In this document: positions 59,003-64,000 of the stretch, piece after piece
How positions within the stretch are numbered: position 1 is the first letter of the stretch
How the letters are laid out: every line of letters begins with the position of its first letter
Origin: JBMYRH01 sp049602155
GTDB taxonomy: Bacteria; Myxococcota_A; UBA9042; PHBI01; JBMYRH01
Length of the DNA: 64,000 bases
Direction: 5' to 3'
Assembly (NCBI GenBank): GCA_049602155.1
Contig: JBMYRH010000002.1
Coordinates: 324,037 to 388,036, forward strand
Notes under the pieces: model-generated
Database searches by the model: none
Told to the model about the DNA's origin: nothing
Seen by the model: the letters and a program-made list of their open reading frames with translations, nothing else
Made by a program: the position numbers and the translations under genes

Positions 59003-59824
59003 GTGGCCGTGAACGTAGGACGAGTGCCCCTCGCCGAGGGTGATTGTGGTCCACAAGGGGGCGCCCCTCAGGCGCCCTTAAAGACGCCCGAATTCGAAGC
59101 GACTTGGCGGCGCTCATTGCGAAAAAGTCGTGAGATTTTGGATCGATGGAGCAACCACAGGCATCCTGACTCTATGAGCCTGCTCGCGCCAGCCCTACCT
59201 CGTCGTGATGAACTGCCCGGACAATGGGTCGATGTCATCGACCTCGCCGCGGCCCCTCGTCGCCCTGTTGATGAGACCGAGGCCCTCGAAGGGCGATGCC
59301 GGGGCGCGCTGCTCGCGGACTGGTCGGAGAACTTCGCCAATCAATGGGGCGCTGATGCGCCCCAGAAGATTCGTCAGGGCCTTGGTGACTTGGGCAGCGC
59401 CTTACCCGACGCCCCTGGCGCGGTGGCGTGGTACCCGGTCGGGCTCCAGCTCCGCGTCACGGAGCTCTTGCTCGATGAGGTCGTCGACGGCGATGCGCAA
59501 GGGCTTCGAGATGCATTGATGGCACTCGTGGATGGGCATCGAGCCGCCCGCTTTTTGGCCCGACGCCTGGGGCTCAAGCGCCTCATTTCGCAGGTCAGTG
59601 GTCTCTTTGGTCAGTGTTATGACCGTGGTCGTACGGAGGTGCGCGTCACCCCTGGGCACGGCGTCATCACGATGGCCGGCGCCGATCTTGTGACGCACCC
59701 GACCTGGCAGCTCCTTCAGCTCGTGGGGTACGAAGTGCTCGCAGAGCTGTCGGGCCATCCCGACGCCGTCGTCAGCGGTCGAATCGGCGCGGGGCGGCTC
59801 TTCGAGGTGCACGTTCGCTGGTAA
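59003..59824 (+). CDS. DUF2378-like protein of the Myxococcus paralogous family (tentative)
   Basis: 273 residues; GTG 59003 starts right after the stop of the fusion gene, and GTG 59009 is an alternative. There is no signal peptide. An N-terminal stretch of about 70 residues has no known domain. The remainder shows WYPVGLQLRVTELL, the helix ARFLARRLGLKRLIS, GRTEVRVTPGHGVITM and the ending GRLFEVHVRW. These resemble the TIGR02265/DUF2378 family (about 200 residues, heme-NO-binding-like fold) known from Myxococcus. The match is by eye only. Its role next to a terpenoid enzyme is unknown. Confidence 0.5.
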   Translation: MAVNVGRVPLAEGDCGPQGGAPQAPLKTPEFEATWRRSLRKSREILDRWSNHRHPDSMSLLAPALPRRDELPGQWVDVIDLAAAPRRPVDETEALEGRCRGALLADWSENFANQWGADAPQKIRQGLGDLGSALPDAPGAVAWYPVGLQLRVTELLLDEVVDGDAQGLRDALMALVDGHRAARFLARRLGLKRLISQVSGLFGQCYDRGRTEVRVTPGHGVITMAGADLVTHPTWQLLQLVGYEVLAELSGHPDAVVSGRIGAGRLFEVHVRW

Positions 59825-59924
59825 GCAGCACCGCGCTTTTGCGCCGAGCAGCCAGTCGACCGTATAACCAGGGCCACACGGCAGACCGCCGTGGGACACA
59901 CCTGCACGCCCTGTCCTGGAGCCC

Positions 59925-60614
59925 ATGATGTCACGCACCCCGCTCGCCGCCCTCCTCGTCGTTTTGCTCTCCTTCTCGGTGGGCAGCGTCGCCTGTGACG
60001 CTGGCACGGGCTCGGCGACTGATTGTCGCACTGCGGGCCAAGAGTGTGCCGCGGGGTGGACCTGTGAGGCCGACGCTTCAGGGAACTACGAATGCATGTC
60101 GGACTCCGGGGGCTTTGCGACCGGTGACCCCAACGACCCGAACAACAGCGCTGATGACGGGTCAGACCCAACGGACGGTTCAGGCACCGCAGGCAATGAC
60201 GGTCCGCCGTCTACCGATTGCCTCTACCCGTTCGGCTCAGCCGACCTTGGTCAGGACTTTGGTCAAGGGTGCACGTCCGATGATGAGTGCGCTCACGGGA
60301 CCTGCATGCTCCCAGGGGCGGAGGGCAACGTCACCAACGCTGTCTTCGGCTTCTGCACGCGTGGATGCGATTGTGATGATGCCGCGGACGCCAAGCTCTC
60401 CAGCGAGGATGACACCTACCACTGCGTGTACCCCGGGGGGTGCTTCATCGGCGAGAGCCAGGGTGCGTGGCGTCATGCAGTGCTCAAGTGCAGCACAGTA
60501 GAGGACTGTCAGGCCGTGGACCCCCGGTACACAGACTGCGCGACGACTGATAGCAAGACCGTGGTTGAGGACACCTGCGGGAGCCTCCGTAAGGTGTGCC
60601 AAGCGCACGAATAG
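59925..60614 (+). CDS. Cys-rich lipoprotein of unknown function
   Basis: 229 residues (ATG 59925 or 59928, GGAG upstream). Lipobox GSVAC followed by Asp at position +2, which in enterobacteria retains lipoproteins in the inner membrane; whether the rule holds here is unknown. A Gly/Asp/Asn/Ser-rich linker (residues about 60-95) leads to a domain with many Cys (GCTSDDECAHGTC; FCTRGCDCDD; CVYPGGCFIG; CGSLRKVC), probably disulfide-bonded and loosely like EGF-type modules. I do not recognise the family. Confidence 0.65.
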   Translation: MMSRTPLAALLVVLLSFSVGSVACDAGTGSATDCRTAGQECAAGWTCEADASGNYECMSDSGGFATGDPNDPNNSADDGSDPTDGSGTAGNDGPPSTDCLYPFGSADLGQDFGQGCTSDDECAHGTCMLPGAEGNVTNAVFGFCTRGCDCDDAADAKLSSEDDTYHCVYPGGCFIGESQGAWRHAVLKCSTVEDCQAVDPRYTDCATTDSKTVVEDTCGSLRKVCQAHE

Positions 60615-60709
60615 AGGCGAACAAATCGCGCGTTGGCGTCAATCGCGTACACTGAAGGTCGCCGCGAAGAGGATGCACCTCGTGTTGGACGCGGCTCGGA
60701 GCGTGGACC

Positions 60710-61381
60710 TTGGACGTGACGCACGTGGATGCCGTCGAATTGGATGCTGTGCCGGAGGCTCCGGCGACTGAGAAGGACGTGGTCTTTATCCACGGTCGCG
60801 AGGATACGCCCGAGGTGCCGCCCGGTGATTTGATTCAAGATCAGGCCTGGGGTGACCGTCGCCTCGTGGCGCCGACGCTCGACGCCGACTTCTACCGGCG
60901 ACCTTTCGAGGAGCAGATCCGTCACCTAGACGAGCTGGTCGGTGAGGCGCGCCTCGCCATCGGCTTCTCTTTTGGCTCATGGCTCTTGCTGACCGTCGTC
61001 GCGATGCGTCAGCTGACCGATAGGCCGGTCCCAGACCTCCTCCTGCTCTCCCCCATATTAGGCTATGGGGGCACGCCTGCTGCGGGCTTAGTCGCCCCTT
61101 ATGCCCGTGAATTGAGGCGACACCTAGGGCTCTCCGAGTGGGCCCATTGGCTCCCCAACCGTGCCAAGGTGCGGCCGCCAATCGTGAACCCAGAGCGGAT
61201 CGCGTTCATCCACGGCACCCAAGATCCGCAATGCGCGACCGAGGACGTACGCGCCCTAGCGAACCTCGGCTACCCAGTCTCAATCGTGGAAGACGGGCAC
61301 CGCCTAGACTCGCCGTCCGCGCGCTTGCTGGTGCGGCGCACCTTGAGCGCGGTGATGGGGGCGACTGGGCTCTGGTCCTAG
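60710..61381 (+). CDS. Alpha/beta hydrolase-fold protein
   Basis: 223 residues with a TTG start and further in-frame GTG codons at 60716 and 60725; no clear ribosome site decides. VVFIHGRED at residues 24-32 suits the oxyanion-hole strand. GFSFGSW is the nucleophile elbow (GxSxG), HGTQDPQC carries the likely acid and EDGHRL the catalytic His, so a complete Ser-Asp-His triad is present. The small size suggests a thioesterase or esterase. It converges with the broken lipoprotein gene, and the two stops overlap by four bases (CTAG). Confidence 0.8.
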   Translation: MDVTHVDAVELDAVPEAPATEKDVVFIHGREDTPEVPPGDLIQDQAWGDRRLVAPTLDADFYRRPFEEQIRHLDELVGEARLAIGFSFGSWLLLTVVAMRQLTDRPVPDLLLLSPILGYGGTPAAGLVAPYARELRRHLGLSEWAHWLPNRAKVRPPIVNPERIAFIHGTQDPQCATEDVRALANLGYPVSIVEDGHRLDSPSARLLVRRTLSAVMGATGLWS

Positions 61382-62708
61382 TCGACGAGAGAGAGCACTG
61401 CGCTGAGGGCTTGAATGACCGGCTCAGGGTTCTGGCGAATCTCAAGCGTTTGCTCCATGTGGGCGAACTGCCCTGACGCAGCAGGGGCCGCAGTCGTGCA
61501 GACGGCGCCGACGCCGTTGGTGTGGCGCCCTTGGGTGTTCGTCGTGCCGCACAGGCGGAGGTCGACGACCGCCCCATCGAAGCTGTTACATGAGGTCACG
61601 TAGGCGTCTGGTAATGCGTCCTTGAGCGCCAGGTAGAGCTTGGCCGGTAGTGACTCTACGTCAGCCTCATCGCTTGTACCGTTGGAGAGGCTGATACCAT
61701 CGCCGGCCATCCCATGGACGCTGAGGAGCAGATACTCCCAGTCATCGGTGGCGGTCGCCAGCTCCTCGAGGCCGGCCTGGAAGGCCTGATGGAACGCCTG
61801 GAAGAAGCTCACGCCGACGTGAGCCATGTCGGTCAACGGGTAGGGATCCGAGCTCCCTGTGCACACCTTGGTCTTGCCGTCGCACTCCGACGGCTCATCA
61901 CTCACGCAGCGATGCGTCCCAGAGACGATCAGGCCGCGGGCCTGAGTTGACTCGAAGAGGGTCGCGGACTCGCTCCCCGTGTCCATATCAAACACCGGGT
62001 GAGGGGCCTCAAGGACCAGGGCTCGCGCCGGCCCCAAGCGCCACACTGCGCGTGCATGACCTGTGCCCGTCTCGGTCGGCGTGAAGAGGACGAGCCCCTC
62101 CTCATCACCTTGTCCCCTGCAGGCCGTGTAAGCGACGGCGGCGAGGGCCTCAAGGGCGCCGGCGATCTCTCCGCTTTGGAGGATCGTGATTAACCCGGTG
62201 ATGCCCTCCCACCCCTCGCCGCTCCAGGGGGTGAAGGCATCGGCACCGGCGCTCTTTGGGAGCTGTGGGGCGAGCGCAGCGTCGATGACTCCGCCTTGGC
62301 ATAGCGGGAGCGCGTCCCAAGGGGCGGCCGCCGACACGTCGCTTGTGAGGGGGACATCGCCAGGGGGGGCTCAGCGTCTGGGTCGGCCGTGTCTGACGTT
62401 TCGCTGTCCTCAGCAGCTGTGTCCTCCAAAGACGTCTCGTCGGTGATGATGTCGTCGTGTGCTGGCTCAGGGGAGATGTCGGCCTGAGTGTCGCCCACCT
62501 CAGGTGCTCCTCCCTGAGCGTCGCTCGGCCCGGTCGCCTCTGGGGTGCCGTCGCTGGTGTCGGAGCCGCTGATCTCGACCGAGGTGCGCTCTTGGGGCGT
62601 ATCGGAGTCGACCTCAGACTGGGCCTCAGGCGTTGGGGGGGCTGACGCAGAGCTACACCCAAAGAGGCCGAACGCGAGCGCGAAGGTCGCGAAGTGACGG
62701 TACGGCAT
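61378..62708 (-). pseudogene. Acidic-linker lipoprotein gene interrupted by a frameshift at a C7 run
   Basis: The first part (from ATG 62708) has a lipobox (GLFGC) and a typical acidic Ser/Thr/Asp/Glu linker ending in ADPDAEPP, then runs out of frame to a stop at 62190. From about 62360 the natural continuation is found in another minus frame, ending at 61378. This is about 320 residues with HGMAGDGISLSNGT, SGTHRCVSDEPSECDG and seven Cys. One missing C in the homopolymer (7 instead of 8) would join them as EPPPGDVPLTSDVS. The C-terminal domain is not recognised. The gene may be a pseudogene, phase-variable, or intact with a sequencing error. Confidence 0.7.
62363..62369. other. G7/C7 homopolymer at the frameshift point
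   Basis: Seven consecutive G on the plus strand coincide with the place where the lipoprotein frame breaks. Homopolymers of this length are prone to slippage both in cells and in sequencing. Confidence 0.85.
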
Positions 62709-62735
62709 CCGGACGAAGCTCTTGATAGGTCACCC

Positions 62736-64000
62736 TCAGCGCAGATAGACGCCGCTCGCGACGGCGCGCAGCCCAGCGTGGTCGGCGGCCTCATTGTCAG
62801 AAGGGAAGCTCACGGTGTGGTTGAGCCAACAGTCGCGGACGACCATCGTCGTCGATCCGCCGCCGTCGAGGTTGATCGCGTCGACCAGCCCGAGCTCGGC
62901 GGCCACCCAATCCGCGAGCGCAGGGGTCGTCATGCCATCGCCTGCTGGGGTTCGGCCATCGAAGGTCGCGAGCACGATGTGCCCCTGAGCGTCGACGCCC
63001 ATGACCGTCCGAGGGTTCGGCTGCCAGTCTGCGGCGGACCAGACTTGCTCGCCTTGATAGACCTCGGCCTTGGCGACTCCAGCGTTCACTAGGCTCGGAT
63101 AGCCCCCCACTGCGTTTTGGACCCCGGGCCAGTCGACGCCAGGCTGGACCCACTGAAACTGGACACTGTCTAGTGCGTCCCAGCCTACGGTGCGTTGTTC
63201 AAAGTCGGTCGTACCGTTTGTGGTGTGCAGCGTACCGTCTTCCTTGAGGAGATCGGTCGGGGTGCAGCTGGCGTAGAAGTTCGCGTTGACCCCGACAAAG
63301 CCTCCGATGGCGTCCATCCCCGCGGCCGCTGTCTGACAGCCACTGTGGCGGTAGGGTTGGAGGTCCCAGCCCGAGCCAGGGGCGACCCGGAGGACGTTGA
63401 CAGTCTGGACGCTGGGGCCCTCGAGCCGAGTGCGTGTCCAGCTCACGCCGGGCTCAACGAGCACCTCCGTGGCGACGTTGGGGCTCACGAACTCGAAGGC
63501 CACTCGGAAGGCGCCGGCGTACTCTTGGCCGCCCGCAGAGGTCCAGGTGTCCGCGACGACGGCGTAGTCACCTGCGGGGAGGTCTTCCACGATGAGCACT
63601 TCATGGGCGCGACCGATGCAGCCTGTGACGTGCCCGTTGGCATCTATCTGTGGGTCCTGCAGGAGGTGCAGGTCGATGTCGACCCCCACGCCGTCGCTCA
63701 GCTCCGCTCGAAAGTCGCCCGGGTGAGACGTGGAGAAGCGATAGACGACCTCGGGGCCGCTCTCGAGGGTGTCCGGCGCGCAGTCATAGGTGTTGGCCAC
63801 GTCCGAGGCGCTCTGTGCGGTGTCGCCTTCGTCGACCATCGGCGTAAAGGGCGCGATGATGGGCGCGTCCCAAGTGCCCGCTGGGCGCGCTGCCGTTCGG
63901 CCGACCCCACAGAGGTTGTACGAGGGCTCCGGGTCTGGGTCTGGATCTGGGTCTGGGTCTGGGTCTGGGTCTGGGTCTGGGTCTGGGTCCGGGTCTGGGT
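62736..64000 (-). CDS. Phosphodiester glycosidase (NAGPA-type) surface protein, 5' end outside window
   Basis: An ATG at 63839 would give 367 residues, but the frame stays open to the right edge, reading (Asp-Pro)n then EPSYNLCGVGRTAARPAGTW before it, so the true start is outside the window. Residues about 10-110 after 63839 look like a bacterial pre-peptidase C-terminal domain (VDIDLHLLQD; DLPAGDYAVVADTW). The last 250 residues are a phosphodiester glycosidase domain, as in the mannose-6-phosphate uncovering enzyme: VGVNANFY, PRTVMGVDAQGHIVLATFDGR and the hallmark INLDGGGSTTM. The Asp-Pro linker suggests a surface lipoprotein like the others here. Confidence 0.85.
   Translation of the reverse strand, partial: PDPDPDPDPDPDPDPDPDPDPDPEPSYNLCGVGRTAARPAGTWDAPIIAPFTPMVDEGDTAQSASDVANTYDCAPDTLESGPEVVYRFSTSHPGDFRAELSDGVGVDIDLHLLQDPQIDANGHVTGCIGRAHEVLIVEDLPAGDYAVVADTWTSAGGQEYAGAFRVAFEFVSPNVATEVLVEPGVSWTRTRLEGPSVQTVNVLRVAPGSGWDLQPYRHSGCQTAAAGMDAIGGFVGVNANFYASCTPTDLLKEDGTLHTTNGTTDFEQRTVGWDALDSVQFQWVQPGVDWPGVQNAVGGYPSLVNAGVAKAEVYQGEQVWSAADWQPNPRTVMGVDAQGHIVLATFDGRTPAGDGMTTPALADWVAAELGLVDAINLDGGGSTTMVVRDCWLNHTVSFPSDNEAADHAGLRAVASGVYLR
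63931..64000 (-). repeat. GGGTCT hexanucleotide repeat encoding Asp-Pro
   Basis: At least 11 units of GGGTCT on the plus strand (two variant units, GGATCT and GGGTCC) run to the window edge. On the minus strand they encode Asp-Pro dipeptides in frame with the glycosidase gene. Because the unit is six bases, copy-number change alters linker length without shifting frame. Confidence 0.93.

Overview
The window looks like chromosomal DNA from a GC-rich, Gram-negative predatory or social-type bacterium of the Myxococcota/Bradymonadota group (old Deltaproteobacteria). This is inferred from protein architecture, not from a marker gene. The supporting signs are many lipobox proteins with long Asp/Ser/Thr/Glu-rich linkers, a MYXO-CTERM-like C-terminal tail, Myxococcus-type Cys-rich repeats, MopE-type and thrombospondin-type calcium/metal repeats, a PEGA-domain protein, a Ser/Thr kinase, LTD/CotH proteins, and frequent GTG/TTG starts with 1-4 base gene overlaps. 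No rRNA, tRNA, CRISPR array, phage or insertion sequence was seen.

Layout. 1-7500: end of a cyclic-nucleotide-binding protein, a MATE exporter coupled to a small secreted protein, a VWA lipoprotein, a possibly metal-related pair (His-rich small lipoprotein and Cys-tailed barrel protein), and a Cys-rich repeat lipoprotein. 7490-7882: the only gene-free stretch over 300 bases, ending in a strong minus-strand terminator. 7883-13825: an NB-ARC/TPR/winged-helix regulator divergent from a membrane Ser/Thr kinase, then a secreted zinc phospholipase C-like protein with a sorting tail. 13903-16125: AidB-type acyl-CoA dehydrogenase and the ribosome rescue factor ArfB.

16143-24413 is the most interesting part: a seven-gene block in which every internal junction overlaps by 1 or 4 bases. 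It encodes a radical SAM protein, a homocitrate/isopropylmalate synthase, LeuC- and LeuD-type isomerase subunits, a thioredoxin-reductase-like flavoprotein without the redox CxxC, a LuxE-like acyl-activating enzyme and a LuxC-like acyl reductase. A hybrid histidine kinase overlaps the last gene. Together they suggest an undescribed route that lengthens a 2-oxoacid, modifies it by radical chemistry and reduces a carboxylate to an aldehyde.

26829-42467: a secreted protein, an OPT transporter, several acidic-linker lipoproteins (two are clear paralogues), a P-domain/Cys-rich protein, a 1509-residue Cys-rich lipoprotein coupled to a PEGA protein, and a PEBP-like lipoprotein. 42518-51403: a half-size EamA-type transporter, then a tandemly duplicated two-gene module (secreted TPR protein plus large polytopic membrane protein). 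51483-56423: a 1646-residue LTD/CotH lipoprotein. 56648-59824: a fusion of a CrtC-like domain with a polyprenyl diphosphate synthase, followed by a DUF2378-like protein. 59925-64000: a Cys-rich lipoprotein, an alpha/beta hydrolase, a lipoprotein gene broken at a 7-base G/C run, and a phosphodiester-glycosidase-type lipoprotein that runs off the right edge through an Asp-Pro hexanucleotide repeat.
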